From contig NZ_JAFCLG010000001.1 in the NCBI RefSeq assembly GCF_018129685.1, positions 1,178,001 to 1,242,000 on the forward strand: a DNA stretch of 64,000 nucleotides, in the 5' to 3' direction. The translations under genes and the position numbers were made by a program. Below, piece after piece: positions 44,870-53,941 of this stretch (position 1 is the stretch's first letter; each line of letters starts with the position of its first letter). This stretch comes from Bradyrhizobium manausense (GTDB lineage: Bacteria; Pseudomonadota; Alphaproteobacteria; Rhizobiales; Xanthobacteraceae). The notes beneath the pieces were generated by a model. That model did no database searches, was not told where the DNA came from, and saw nothing but the letters and a program-made list of their open reading frames with translations.

Positions 44870-45961
44870 TCAGCCGCGGGTGCGCGATTTGATCATGAAG
44901 CTGTCGAAGGTGTATTCGGCGACCTGCCACCACAGATACTGGTCGGAGCGGTAGGCCTGCATGGCGTCGATCGACTTCTTGAAGTCGGCGTTCTTGGCCG
45001 AGATCTCGGCCCAGAGCTCGTTGGTCGCCTTGAGGCAGGCTTCCAGGATTTCGTTGGTGAACGGACGCAGCTGGGTGCCGCCGGCAACCAGGCGCTTCAG
45101 CGCCGACGGGTTCTGCATGTCGTAACGCGCGGCCATCCAGGTATTGGCGTTGGCCATCGCGTTGGTGAGGATCGCCTGGTAGTTCTTCGGCAGCGAATTC
45201 CATTTGTCCAGGTGGACGAAGGAATGCACCATCGGGCCGCCTTCCCAGAAGCCCGGATAGTAGTAGTACTTGGCGACCTTGGCGAAGCCGAGCTTCTCGT
45301 CATCGTACGGACCGACCCATTCGGCCGCGTCGATGGTGCCCTTTTCCAGCGCCGGGTAGATGTCGCCGCCGCCGAGCTGCTGCGGCACCACGCCGACCTT
45401 CTGCAGGACCTGGCCGGCGATGCCGCCGATGCGGAATTTCAGGCCGGAGAGATCAGCGACGGTCTTGATCTCCTTGCGGAACCAGCCGCCCATCTGGGTG
45501 CCGGTGTTGCCGCAGGGAAAGCCGATCACGTTCGACTTCTTGAAGAACTCGTTGCCGAGCTGCTCGCCGCCGCCCTGATACCACCAGGAGTTCTGCTGGC
45601 GCGCGTTGAGGCCGAACGGCACCGAGGCATAGATCGCCCAGGTCGGGTCCTTGCCGACATAGTAGTACGACACGGTGTGGCACATCTCGACGGTGCCGTT
45701 CGACGTCGCATCGAGCGCCTGGAGAGCGGGGACGATTTCGCCGGCCGCGAACACCTGGATCTGGAACTTGTTGTCGGTCATCTCGGCGACGTACTTCGCC
45801 ACCTGCTCGCCGCCGCCATAGATGGTGTCGAGCGACTTCGGGAAGCTCGACGTCATGCGCCACTTGATCTCGGGCGAGGACTGCGCAATCGCCGGCGAGG
45901 CTACCGCGGCGGTCGCCGCCGCGCCTGCGGCCGACACTTTCAGAAAATCACGACGCTTCAT
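44870..45961 (-). CDS. TRAP transporter substrate-binding protein, second paralogue
   Basis: A 363-residue Tat-exported periplasmic receptor (RRDFLK at 3-8, cleavage near AIAQS). It is a paralogue of the receptor at 41041: both contain FAAGEIVP, GGWFRKE, KFRIGG and AEWVGPYDDEKLGF. ATG 45961 has GGAGAG upstream. No adjacent permease; it ends at a strong terminator, so it is a monocistronic unit. The ligand is probably a small carboxylate by family, but differs from the first receptor in several loop residues. Confidence 0.9.
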   Translation of the reverse strand: MKRRDFLKVSAAGAAATAAVASPAIAQSSPEIKWRMTSSFPKSLDTIYGGGEQVAKYVAEMTDNKFQIQVFAAGEIVPALQALDATSNGTVEMCHTVSYYYVGKDPTWAIYASVPFGLNARQQNSWWYQGGGEQLGNEFFKKSNVIGFPCGNTGTQMGGWFRKEIKTVADLSGLKFRIGGIAGQVLQKVGVVPQQLGGGDIYPALEKGTIDAAEWVGPYDDEKLGFAKVAKYYYYPGFWEGGPMVHSFVHLDKWNSLPKNYQAILTNAMANANTWMAARYDMQNPSALKRLVAGGTQLRPFTNEILEACLKATNELWAEISAKNADFKKSIDAMQAYRSDQYLWWQVAEYTFDSFMIKSRTRG

Positions 45962-46154
45962 CTTCAAGTCTCTCCTTGCTGGGGCGTGTCCCCGAACTTC
46001 CTCTTTGCTGCCGCTCATTCTGGCGACACGGTCTTCGCCGCGTCGAACCGAAGGGGCTTAGCTGCCGTGGCGTTTAACACGGAAGCACCTTTCGCGGAAC
46101 GCGCCATTGGCATGACGGGGGGCGACGAAAGTCGCATGTCCCCTGACGTCGGGC

Positions 46155-47297
46155 TTAAGTGACTGCGATGACGCCCTTGAGCTGATCCCGGACCTGTCCC
46201 GCAATGGCGCGGTAGATCGCCGCATGGGGTCCGTCAGGCTCGCTGTCCACGACGGGATTGCCGGCGTCCGAGGTCGCGCGAATCGCCATGTGCAGCGGGA
46301 TCTCGCCCAGGAACGGTACCTGGAGCTTCTCGGCCTCGTGGCGCGCGCCGCCATGGCCGAAGATGTCGGATTTCGTGCCGCAATGCGGGCACTGGAAGTA
46401 GCTCATGTTCTCGACGATGCCGAGCACCGGCACGTTGACCTTCTTGAACATCGCAAGGCCCCGGCGCGCGTCGATCAGGGACAGATCCTGCGGGGTCGAG
46501 ACGATCACGGCGCCCTTCAGCGGCACGTTCTGCGCCAGCGTCAACTGCGCGTCGCCGGTGCCCGGCGGCATGTCGACGACGAGCACGTCGAGCGTGCCCC
46601 ATGCGACGTCGCGCAGCATCTGCGTCACCGCCGACATCACCATCGGGCCGCGCCAGATCATCGCGGTCTCTTCCTCGACCAGGAAGCCGATCGACATGAT
46701 GGCAAGGCCGAAGCGCCGGAGCGGAATCATCTTGCGCTCGCCGTCCAGCTCCGGCTTCGCGTGCAGCCCGGTCAACCGCGGCACCGAAGGGCCGTAGATG
46801 TCGGCATCGAGCAGCCCGACCTTGAGGCCGAGGTCGCGCAGGCCCAGCGCCAGATTGAGCGCGGTGGTCGATTTGCCGACGCCCCCTTTGCCGGAGGCGA
46901 CCGCGATCACGGCGGCGACGCCCGGGATCTCGGACTGCCGCGCCATCGGCGATTGGGCGCCGCCCTGCGGCGCCGGCTTGTGGGCGTGGACCGGCTGCAC
47001 GCCCGGCGTACCACGGCTCGGCTGCGGGGGCGGCGGAGGTGTTGCGCCGGCCTTTCGCTCGGCGGTCAACGCGACCATTACGGTGCTGACGCCGGGAATG
47101 CCGCGCACGGCGGCCTCGGCCTCGGCACGGACGGATTCCCAGGCACGCGCCTCGGCCGCATCGACATTGATCGAGAAGAACACCTTGCCGTCGGACGCGC
47201 TGATCGCGCTCAGCACATTGGCATTGGTGAGCGCGACCCCGCGGGGCGACTTGATCTTGGCGAGGCTGTCGAGGACCTGTTGCTGCGTCACGCTCAA
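46155..47297 (-). CDS. mrp: Mrp/NBP35-type Fe-S carrier ATPase
   Basis: Scaffold or carrier that delivers 4Fe-4S clusters to target proteins. The 380-residue protein has an N-terminal DUF59/MIP18 domain (1-80), a Pro-rich linker, and a P-loop domain with SGKGGVGKST (residues 135-144), DADIYGPSVPR and MPPGTGDAQL. The cluster-binding C303 and C306 lie in FQCPHCG. It is separate from the VOC gene upstream, 55 bases apart. Confidence 0.95.
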   Translation of the reverse strand: MSVTQQQVLDSLAKIKSPRGVALTNANVLSAISASDGKVFFSINVDAAEARAWESVRAEAEAAVRGIPGVSTVMVALTAERKAGATPPPPPQPSRGTPGVQPVHAHKPAPQGGAQSPMARQSEIPGVAAVIAVASGKGGVGKSTTALNLALGLRDLGLKVGLLDADIYGPSVPRLTGLHAKPELDGERKMIPLRRFGLAIMSIGFLVEEETAMIWRGPMVMSAVTQMLRDVAWGTLDVLVVDMPPGTGDAQLTLAQNVPLKGAVIVSTPQDLSLIDARRGLAMFKKVNVPVLGIVENMSYFQCPHCGTKSDIFGHGGARHEAEKLQVPFLGEIPLHMAIRATSDAGNPVVDSEPDGPHAAIYRAIAGQVRDQLKGVIAVT

Positions 47298-47352
47298 AGC
47301 GCATCTCTCCTAAAGTTCAGGATGCCCCATTAGAGCGGAAACGGCCAAAAGG

Positions 47353-47790
47353 CTACTGCCTGCCGATATCGTCAGCCATCTCGGTTGGAGCAGCCCCCTG
47401 CTCGTGGGCGGCCTCATAGTTGAGCTCGATCATGACCCCGTTGGGGTCGTGGACGAAGATCTGCCAGAGGTCGCCGCCCGGCACCTGGCGGGAGTCGAAT
47501 GTCATGCCCTTGGAGGCGAGGCGCTGCTTCATGCCATCGAAGCCGCGGCTGACGAAGGCGACGTGGTGGACCACGCCGGAATCCGGCTTTTGCGGCTCCG
47601 GGGTCGGGGAAATATCGACGAGGTGCACCACCGCCTTGCCTTCGCTGTACATCCAGGCGCCCGGAAAGGCGAAATTCGGCCGGGCGCCTTTTTCGAGGCC
47701 CAGCACGTCCTCGTAGAAGCGGACCGTCTCGGCCAGTTTTCGGGTCCGGATGTTGAAATGATCGAGGACGCCAACGCTCACGCCGCCCAT
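47353..47790 (-). CDS. VOC family protein (glyoxalase-like)
   Basis: A 145-residue vicinal-oxygen-chelate fold protein. VLDHFNIRTRKLAETVRFYE and the later VVHHVAFVSRGFDGMKQRL are the two beta-alpha-beta-beta-beta modules. The likely metal ligands are H of LDHF, H of HHVAF and E of MIELNYE. ATG 47790 has AAGGGAG about 8 bases upstream; an earlier in-frame ATG would add 14 residues. The reaction is unknown (glyoxalase, dioxygenase and lactoylglutathione-lyase branches are all possible). Confidence 0.85.
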   Translation of the reverse strand: MGGVSVGVLDHFNIRTRKLAETVRFYEDVLGLEKGARPNFAFPGAWMYSEGKAVVHLVDISPTPEPQKPDSGVVHHVAFVSRGFDGMKQRLASKGMTFDSRQVPGGDLWQIFVHDPNGVMIELNYEAAHEQGAAPTEMADDIGRQ

Positions 47791-47983
47791 TGCCTTCGCT
47801 CCCTTGTTTTGAAGTCCCTGGAGTCCCGCCATCCTAGCACAGGAGGCCGCCAAACGAAGCCGTTGCCCTCCGCCCTCAAGGGTTTATGGTGCGCCCGGCC
47901 CGCCCCCAGGCGGAACCTCAAGGACTCCCGGCTGGCGCGCCTCGCCCGGCTGCAACCGTAAAACTCAAGCTACGGACACACAC

Positions 47984-48856
47984 ATGGCTAAAGTCGCTTT
48001 CCTCGGTCTCGGCGTGATGGGCTTCCCCATGGCCGGACACCTCGTGAAAAAAGGGGGCCATGAGGTCACCGTCTACAACCGCACCGCGGCCAAGGCGAAG
48101 GAGTGGGCGGACAAGTTCGGCGGCAAGACCGCAGCGACCCCGAAGGCTGCGGCCGAAGGCCAGGACTTCGTGATGTGCTGCGTCGGCAACGACAACGATC
48201 TGCGCGCGGTCACGATCGGCGCCGACGGCGCCTTCGCGGGCATGAAGAAGGGCGCGACCTTCGTCGACCACACCACAGCCTCCGCTGAAGCCGCCCGCGA
48301 GCTCGACGCTGCCGCGACCAAGGCCGGCTTCAGGTTCATCGACGCACCGGTTTCCGGCGGCCAGGCCGGCGCCGAGAACGGCGTGCTGACAGTGATGTGC
48401 GGCGGCGCGCAGGATGTCTATGCCGGCGCCGAGCCTGTTATCACGGGCTCCTATGCGCGGATGTGCAAGCTGCTCGGGCCTGCCGGAAGCGGCCAGCTGA
48501 CCAAGATGGTCAACCAAATCTGCATCGCCGGCCTCGTGCAGGGCCTCTCCGAAGGGATCCACTTCGCCAAGAAGAGCGGGCTCGACGTCGCCGCCGTGAT
48601 CGAGACCATCTCCAAGGGCGCGGCGCAGTCCTGGCAGATGGAGAACCGCTACAAGACCATGAACGAAGGCAAGTACGATTTCGGCTTCGCGGTCGAATGG
48701 ATGCGCAAGGATCTCTCGATCGCGCTGGCTGAGGCCCGCCGCAACGGCGCCAACCTGCCGGTCACTGCCCTGGTCGACCAATTCTACGCCGAGGTCGAGA
48801 AGATGGGCGGCAAGCGCTGGGATACGTCGAGCCTGCTCGCCCGCCTGCAGCGCTGA
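47984..48856 (+). CDS. Beta-hydroxyacid dehydrogenase (3-hydroxyisobutyrate dehydrogenase family)
   Basis: A 290-residue NAD(P)-dependent oxidoreductase. The Rossmann motif FLGLGVMGFPMAGHL is at 6-20; the substrate-binding DAPVSGGQAGAENG and the catalytic Lys in TKMVNQICIAG are present. Branch members include 3-hydroxyisobutyrate dehydrogenase, tartronate semialdehyde reductase and glyoxylate/succinic semialdehyde reductases, and the sequence cannot decide among them. nhaD begins 12 bases after it, so they may be co-transcribed. Confidence 0.88.
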   Translation: MAKVAFLGLGVMGFPMAGHLVKKGGHEVTVYNRTAAKAKEWADKFGGKTAATPKAAAEGQDFVMCCVGNDNDLRAVTIGADGAFAGMKKGATFVDHTTASAEAARELDAAATKAGFRFIDAPVSGGQAGAENGVLTVMCGGAQDVYAGAEPVITGSYARMCKLLGPAGSGQLTKMVNQICIAGLVQGLSEGIHFAKKSGLDVAAVIETISKGAAQSWQMENRYKTMNEGKYDFGFAVEWMRKDLSIALAEARRNGANLPVTALVDQFYAEVEKMGGKRWDTSSLLARLQR

Positions 48857-48868
48857 CCCGATACTGCC

Positions 48869-50146
48869 TTGCTGACCGCGATTGCCGCACTCTTCGTCCT
48901 GACCTATGCGGCGATCGCGCTCGAGCACCCGCTTGGGATCAGCAAGACCGCGACCGCGCTTCTCGGCGCGGGGCTATTGTGGACGATCTACGCGGTCACG
49001 ATCAGCGATCACGCGCTGATCAGCCATCAGCTCGACGAATCCGTCGCGTCCACCGCGCAAATCGTGTTCTTCCTGATCGGGGCGATGACGATCGTCGAGG
49101 TGGTCGACGCCCATGACGGCTTCGAGGTCATTACCTCGCGCATCAACACCACGAGCCAGGTCACACTGTTGTGGCTGGTCGGTTTCGTATCATTCGTCCT
49201 GAGTGCGATCCTGGACAATCTGACGACGACCATCGTCATGGTCTCGCTGATCCAGCGGCTGATTGCCCGACGCGACGACCGCTTGCTGTTCGCCTCCCTC
49301 ATCGTCATCGCCGCGAACGCCGGCGGCGCATGGACCGTGATCGGCGACGTCACCACCACCATGCTGTGGATCGGAGGCCAGATCACGCCATTGAGGATCA
49401 TGCGCGCCCTGTTCCTACCCTCGCTGGTCAATTTGCTTGTGCCGCTGGCTTTCATCAGCCTGTCGCTCAGGGGCAAGACCATCGCGGCGCCACAAAGAGA
49501 CCACGAATTGCTCACCGTCAACGGGTTCGAACGTAACCTGATGTTCTATCTCGGCCTCGGCGTGCTGATTGCGGTGCCGGCTTTCAAGACGCTCACGCAT
49601 CTGCCGCCCTTCATGGGCGTGCTGCTCGCCCTCGGCATCGTCTGGCTGGTCGGCGAGATCGTTCACCGCGACAAGGACGAGCACGTGCGCCGGCCCCTCT
49701 CGCTCGCGCACGCGCTGACCCGGATCGACATGGGCTCGATCGTGTTCTTCCTCGGCATTCTGCTGGCGGTCGCCTGCCTGGAGCATGCCGGCCTCCTGAC
49801 AATGCTGGCCAGATGGCTGGAGGCCACCATCGGGCGCCAGGACGTCATCGTCGTCGTGCTGGGCCTGCTCAGTGCCATCGTCGACAACGTGCCGCTGGTC
49901 GCAGCGACCATGGGCATGTACGACCTCGGCCACTATCCGGCAGACAGCTTCCTCTGGGAGTTCATCGCCTATTGCGCCGGCACCGGTGGCTCGATCCTGG
50001 TGATCGGCTCGGCCGCAGGCGTTGCCGCCATGGGGCTCGAACGGATCGAGTTCCTCTGGTACGCCCGCCGCATCGCCGGTGTCGCACTTGCGGGTTATCT
50101 GGCCGGGGCCGTGGTCTATGTCGCGCAGCATGCGTGGCTGCACTGA
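48869..50146 (+). CDS. nhaD: Sodium:proton antiporter NhaD
   Basis: A 425-residue inner-membrane antiporter with about 11 hydrophobic helices. The NhaD signature appears in two related sites, LDNLTTTIVMVSLI and IVDNVPLVAATMGMY, each with the Asp-Asn pair that handles ions. The start is a TTG codon at 48869; no earlier start fits. It exchanges sodium for protons for pH and salt homeostasis. Confidence 0.9.
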   Translation: MLTAIAALFVLTYAAIALEHPLGISKTATALLGAGLLWTIYAVTISDHALISHQLDESVASTAQIVFFLIGAMTIVEVVDAHDGFEVITSRINTTSQVTLLWLVGFVSFVLSAILDNLTTTIVMVSLIQRLIARRDDRLLFASLIVIAANAGGAWTVIGDVTTTMLWIGGQITPLRIMRALFLPSLVNLLVPLAFISLSLRGKTIAAPQRDHELLTVNGFERNLMFYLGLGVLIAVPAFKTLTHLPPFMGVLLALGIVWLVGEIVHRDKDEHVRRPLSLAHALTRIDMGSIVFFLGILLAVACLEHAGLLTMLARWLEATIGRQDVIVVVLGLLSAIVDNVPLVAATMGMYDLGHYPADSFLWEFIAYCAGTGGSILVIGSAAGVAAMGLERIEFLWYARRIAGVALAGYLAGAVVYVAQHAWLH

Positions 50147-50168
50147 AGGGGCGTCTGCCCGATCCAAA

Positions 50169-50184
50169 TTAACGCACCGTTAAC
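50169..50184 (+). promoter_or_regulatory. CtrA box upstream of histidine kinase
   Basis: TTAA (50169-50172), seven bases, TTAAC (50180-50184): a full CtrA recognition site, about 100 bases before the kinase ATG. Confidence 0.7.
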
Positions 50185-50198
50185 GTAATTCTTTAGCT

Positions 50199-50218
50199 CC
50201 TTAAGTCACCTCTTAAGG
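50199..50218. promoter_or_regulatory. CCTTAAG palindrome next to the CtrA box
   Basis: CCTTAAG (50199-50205) and CTTAAGG (50212-50218) are perfect 7-bp arms with a 6-base spacer. The two TTAA cores are 8 bases apart, one more than in a normal CtrA box, so this is either a degenerate second CtrA site or another regulator's site. Confidence 0.5.
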
Positions 50219-50285
50219 ATTTCTTGCCAGAGATAGACAATGCAGAAGGCTCGCGTCCGACGCGGGCAGGAATCGTTGTTGCTTG

Positions 50286-51881
50286 ATGAGTAACCCCGCT
50301 GAAAAGCCTGAGGTCGTGCAGCTTCCGGCCGCGCCGGTCAGCGCTCCATCAGCGAGCAGCCGACGGGCTGCCTCGCAGCGGGTGCGCGAGGCACGCGATA
50401 AGTTAACGTCGACCAGCGGAACCCGGCCGGCCTTCGACGCCGAGATGCTGCGCCAATATGCGCAGACGCGGCTGTCGGCCTCCTATGTCGTGATGCTGCT
50501 GGTGGTCGCGACCGGCTTGCTGTTCGGGTTGTGGATGCAGCCGATCCCGGCCGCAGCCTGGACGGCCGGCATGATCTGCATCCATGCGGCGATGATCCGC
50601 AGTTGCAGCCGCTTCCTCGCCGAACCCGCCTCGCCCAGCGCGACGCGTGCCTGGCGGACCCGTTTTGTCGTGCTCGATCTGCTCTACGGCCTGTGCTGGA
50701 TGGCGATCCTGATCCATCCCGTGCTCGACACCGTCACGGAAACGCTGATGATGTTCCTGATGCTGCTGGTGATCGCAGTATCGAGCATGCTCGCTGCCAA
50801 CCTGCCGATCGCTGCGCTCGCCGCCACCGCACCGGTCGCAGTCGCCATGGCCTTGAGCTTTGCGATGAGCGGTTCGCTCGACAACTACATCCTCGCCGCC
50901 CTCGCCCTCGCGGCTGAAGGCTATTTCGCGCTGCTGGCGCACCGCCTTCACTCCTCGACCTTCGCCACGCTCGAGGCACGCGCCGAGAAGGACGCGCTGA
51001 TCGGCGAGCTCGAACAGGCCAAGGCGATCTCGGACGAAGCGCGCCACCGCGCCGAATCCGCCAACGTCGCCAAATCGCGCTTCCTCGCCCAGATGAGCCA
51101 CGAGCTGCGGACGCCGCTCAATGCCATCCTCGGCTTCTCCGAGGTGATGAAGAGCGAGATATTCGGCGCGCACGCAGTGCCGGTCTACAAGGAATATTCC
51201 GCCGACATCCACAATTCCGGCGTACATCTGCTTAATCTGATCAACGAGATCCTCGATCTGTCGCGGATCGAGGCGGGCCGTTACGAGCTCAACGAGGAAG
51301 CCGTGTCGCTGGTCGGGATCGTCGCCGACTGCCATCATCTAATGAAGCTGCGCGCCTCCAGCCGCGGCATCACCATCCACGAAGTGTTCGAGCAGGCCAT
51401 GCCGCGGCTCTGGGCCGACGAGCGCGCGATCCGCCAGGTCGTGCTCAACCTGCTCTCCAACTCGATCAAGTTCACTCCGCAAGGCGGCGAGATCTGGCTC
51501 AAGGCCGGCTGGACCGCCTCGGGCGGGCAGTATCTCTCGGTGAAGGATTCCGGCTCGGGCATTCCCGAGGACGAGATCCCGGTCGTGCTGGCCTCGTTCG
51601 GCCAGGGCTCCAACTCGATCAAATCGGCCGAACAGGGTGCAGGCCTCGGCCTGCCCATCGCCAAGAACCTGATCGACCTGCATGGCGGCACGTTCACGCT
51701 GAAGTCGAAGCTGCGCATCGGCACCGAGGTGATCGTCACCTTCCCGCCGGAGCGCGTGATGAGCGCTCTGGCGCCGCTTTCGGAGGATGCGCCGCCGCTG
51801 CAGCCGGAGGGATCCTCTGTGCCCGACGAGAAGCGCAGGCCGCGCCACAAGCCGATCATGAGCGCGGGCACGGGCTCCTAG
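50286..51881 (+). CDS. PleC/DivJ/PdhS-like sensor histidine kinase
   Basis: A 531-residue membrane kinase. A polar N terminus (1-60), six or so hydrophobic segments (about 65-215), then a coiled coil and the HisKA domain with H272 in FLAQMSHELRTPLNAILGFSEVM. ATP-binding domain motifs are VLNLLSNSIKFTPQGGE, DSGSGIPEDEI and GLGLPIAKN. The FSEVMKSEIFG helix is typical of the DivJ/PleC/PdhS cell-cycle kinases. ATG 50286 is used (TTG 50283 is adjacent). CtrA sites lie about 100 bases upstream. Confidence 0.88.
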   Translation: MSNPAEKPEVVQLPAAPVSAPSASSRRAASQRVREARDKLTSTSGTRPAFDAEMLRQYAQTRLSASYVVMLLVVATGLLFGLWMQPIPAAAWTAGMICIHAAMIRSCSRFLAEPASPSATRAWRTRFVVLDLLYGLCWMAILIHPVLDTVTETLMMFLMLLVIAVSSMLAANLPIAALAATAPVAVAMALSFAMSGSLDNYILAALALAAEGYFALLAHRLHSSTFATLEARAEKDALIGELEQAKAISDEARHRAESANVAKSRFLAQMSHELRTPLNAILGFSEVMKSEIFGAHAVPVYKEYSADIHNSGVHLLNLINEILDLSRIEAGRYELNEEAVSLVGIVADCHHLMKLRASSRGITIHEVFEQAMPRLWADERAIRQVVLNLLSNSIKFTPQGGEIWLKAGWTASGGQYLSVKDSGSGIPEDEIPVVLASFGQGSNSIKSAEQGAGLGLPIAKNLIDLHGGTFTLKSKLRIGTEVIVTFPPERVMSALAPLSEDAPPLQPEGSSVPDEKRRPRHKPIMSAGTGS

Positions 51882-51923
51882 CGATGCTTGCACAGATGCC
51901 CGACCATCCCACATTATGTCCCG

Positions 51924-52127
51924 ATGAACAGAGAAACGCCGTGCGTCGCCGTCTGCATGATCGATCCCAAAACCAAGCTATGCTTCGGCTGCGGAAGGAC
52001 CCTGCCGGAGATCGCGCGCTGGCACGCAATGGAAAGCGCGGAACGGCTCGCATTGATGGCGCTGTTGCCGGCGCGGATGGCGGACGCCGGTCTCGTGCCG
52101 GTCGCGGGATCGCCGAAACGCGCCTGA
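51924..52127 (+). CDS. DUF1289 small Cys protein
   Basis: A 67-residue protein with the DUF1289 pattern: C7, C11, C20 and C23 in CVAVCMIDPKTKLCFGCGR, probably binding a metal or cluster, and then RTLPEIARWHAM. ATG 51924 is chosen because the family begins MNRETPC-like. It starts 42 bases after the kinase and may be co-transcribed. Function unknown. Confidence 0.85.
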   Translation: MNRETPCVAVCMIDPKTKLCFGCGRTLPEIARWHAMESAERLALMALLPARMADAGLVPVAGSPKRA

Positions 52128-52155
52128 TTGTCTTGCGCGCCGTTGGGGGCGCGAA

Positions 52156-52716
52156 ATGATCCGCTTCCTGCTCGTTCTGATGATGCTCGCCGCCACCGCA
52201 GGCGCGGTGGTTGCCTATGGCGATCCCGACCAGATCGCACGCGCCAAGCACACGGTTTCGCATATGTTGCGCGGGCCAGCGGAATCGCCCGCCTCCGCTC
52301 CCGCCGTGCAGATCCAGCGGAGCCAGGGCGGCGAATTCGCCCTGCGCGCCAAGATCAACGGCGTCGCCGCGCCGATGGTGATTGATACCGGCGCCACGAC
52401 CGTGGTGCTGACCTGGGAAACCGCAAAAGCGATCGGCCTGCCGCTCGAGATGCTCGAATACGACGTCGATCTCGAAACCGCCGGCGGCCACACCAAGGCC
52501 GCCCGACTGACGATCGACCGTCTCGCCGTCGGCCATCTCGTCGAGAAATCGGTGCCGGCCCTCGTCGTGCCGCGCGGGCTGATGAAGACCAACCTTCTCG
52601 GCATGAGCTTCCTCGACCGCCTCGAGAGCTGGGGCGTGCGTTCCGACACGTTGATGCTCACCGGCTATCCCGAGCTCCAGATCAGCCACCGGCGCGCTCG
52701 CATGGCGGTCGATTAG
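52156..52716 (+). CDS. Membrane-anchored retropepsin-like aspartic protease (TIGR02281 family)
   Basis: A 186-residue protein with an N-terminal signal-anchor (FLLVLMMLAATAGAVVAYG). The active-site motif is DTGATTVVLT with D77, and the flap and C-terminal GMSFLDRLESW follow. One such half-protease works as a homodimer, facing the periplasm. It starts 28 bases after the DUF1289 gene, in the same direction. Confidence 0.9.
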   Translation: MIRFLLVLMMLAATAGAVVAYGDPDQIARAKHTVSHMLRGPAESPASAPAVQIQRSQGGEFALRAKINGVAAPMVIDTGATTVVLTWETAKAIGLPLEMLEYDVDLETAGGHTKAARLTIDRLAVGHLVEKSVPALVVPRGLMKTNLLGMSFLDRLESWGVRSDTLMLTGYPELQISHRRARMAVD

Positions 52717-52820
52717 GCACGGGCGCCGCTTTCCGCCGGACTGGAATGCTGCGAAATTCCACCGCCTCCGCGTCGGCGTGAACTATCATCTGGACCGGTT
52801 TCGCTGAGACCAATCGGCTG

Positions 52821-53816
52821 TTACGCGGCCGCTTCTGCCGGTTCACGCGCACCGACACGCGCGATCGCATCGCGCAACACATCGACGCCGGCCCCGGGCT
52901 TCACACCCTGCTCGGCGAGATGACGGCGGAACGCGCGCGCACCGGGCACCGCGTGGAAAGCGCCGACGAAATGCCGCGTGATCGCATGCAGCCGCGTGCT
53001 ACGCGCAAGCTGCGCCTCGATATAGGGCGTCATCGCCTCGAACGCGTCCTGCATGGTCGCATACGGCGCCACCACGCCAAAAATATCGGAATCGACCGAC
53101 AGCAACCGCCACGGCTCCTGATAAGCGGCACGGCCGAGCATCACACCGTCGACATGCGCAAGATGCATTCTCGCCTCCTCGATGCTCAAGATGCCGCCGT
53201 TGATGATGACAGGCACATCAGGCATCGCGCGCTTGAGACGATAGACGCGATCGTAGTCCAGCGGCGGGATGTCGCGGTTCTCCTTCGGCGACAGGCCGTT
53301 GAGCCAGGCCTTGCGGGCATGCACGATCAGCGCATCGCAACCAGCGGCGACCACGGCGCGCGCGAGCGTATCGAGCGACGCCTCCGGATCCTGATCATCG
53401 ATGCCGATACGACACTTCACCGTAACGGGCACGGCGACCGCGCGCTTCATCGCCTCGACGCACCGCGCCACGAGGTCCGGCTCCGCCATCAGGCAGGCAC
53501 CGAAGCGACCGTCCTTCACGCGATCAGACGGGCACCCCACGTTCAGGTCGATCTCGTCATAGCCGAAACCTTCGCCGATCCGCGCCGCCTCGGCGAGGTC
53601 GTGCGGATCAGAGCCGCCGAGCTGGAGCGCCACCGGATGCTCGACCGCGTCGAAGCCGAGCAACCGCTCCCGATCGCCATGAATGATGGCACCGGTGGTG
53701 AGCATCTCCGTATAGAGCAGTGCCCGTGTCGTCAGGTGACGGTGGAAGACACGGCAGTGCCGGTCGGTCCAATCCATCATCGGGGCGACGGAGAATTTTC
53801 GATCCAAGTCGTTCAT
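52821..53816 (-). CDS. dusA: tRNA-dihydrouridine synthase A
   Basis: FMN enzyme that reduces uridine 20/20a in the tRNA D-loop. The 331-residue protein has the Dus family opening RKFSVAPMMDWTDRHCR, LNVGCPSDRVKDGRFGACLM with the active-site cysteine C108, and IVHARKAWLNGLSPKENR, INGGI and GRAAYQEPW. ATG 53816 gives the standard start; the frame stays open upstream without coding character. Confidence 0.95.
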   Translation of the reverse strand: MNDLDRKFSVAPMMDWTDRHCRVFHRHLTTRALLYTEMLTTGAIIHGDRERLLGFDAVEHPVALQLGGSDPHDLAEAARIGEGFGYDEIDLNVGCPSDRVKDGRFGACLMAEPDLVARCVEAMKRAVAVPVTVKCRIGIDDQDPEASLDTLARAVVAAGCDALIVHARKAWLNGLSPKENRDIPPLDYDRVYRLKRAMPDVPVIINGGILSIEEARMHLAHVDGVMLGRAAYQEPWRLLSVDSDIFGVVAPYATMQDAFEAMTPYIEAQLARSTRLHAITRHFVGAFHAVPGARAFRRHLAEQGVKPGAGVDVLRDAIARVGAREPAEAAA

Positions 53817-53941
53817 TGTACTGAGATATTTTGCATCCGATCGGTCCCATGTGAAATTGGACCGATTGAAACTCCGGTTTGACGAGGCCTTTCGCGGCCC
53901 GGCTCTTCTAGGGCCATATAGGCATGAATTGGAAGGAAAAA

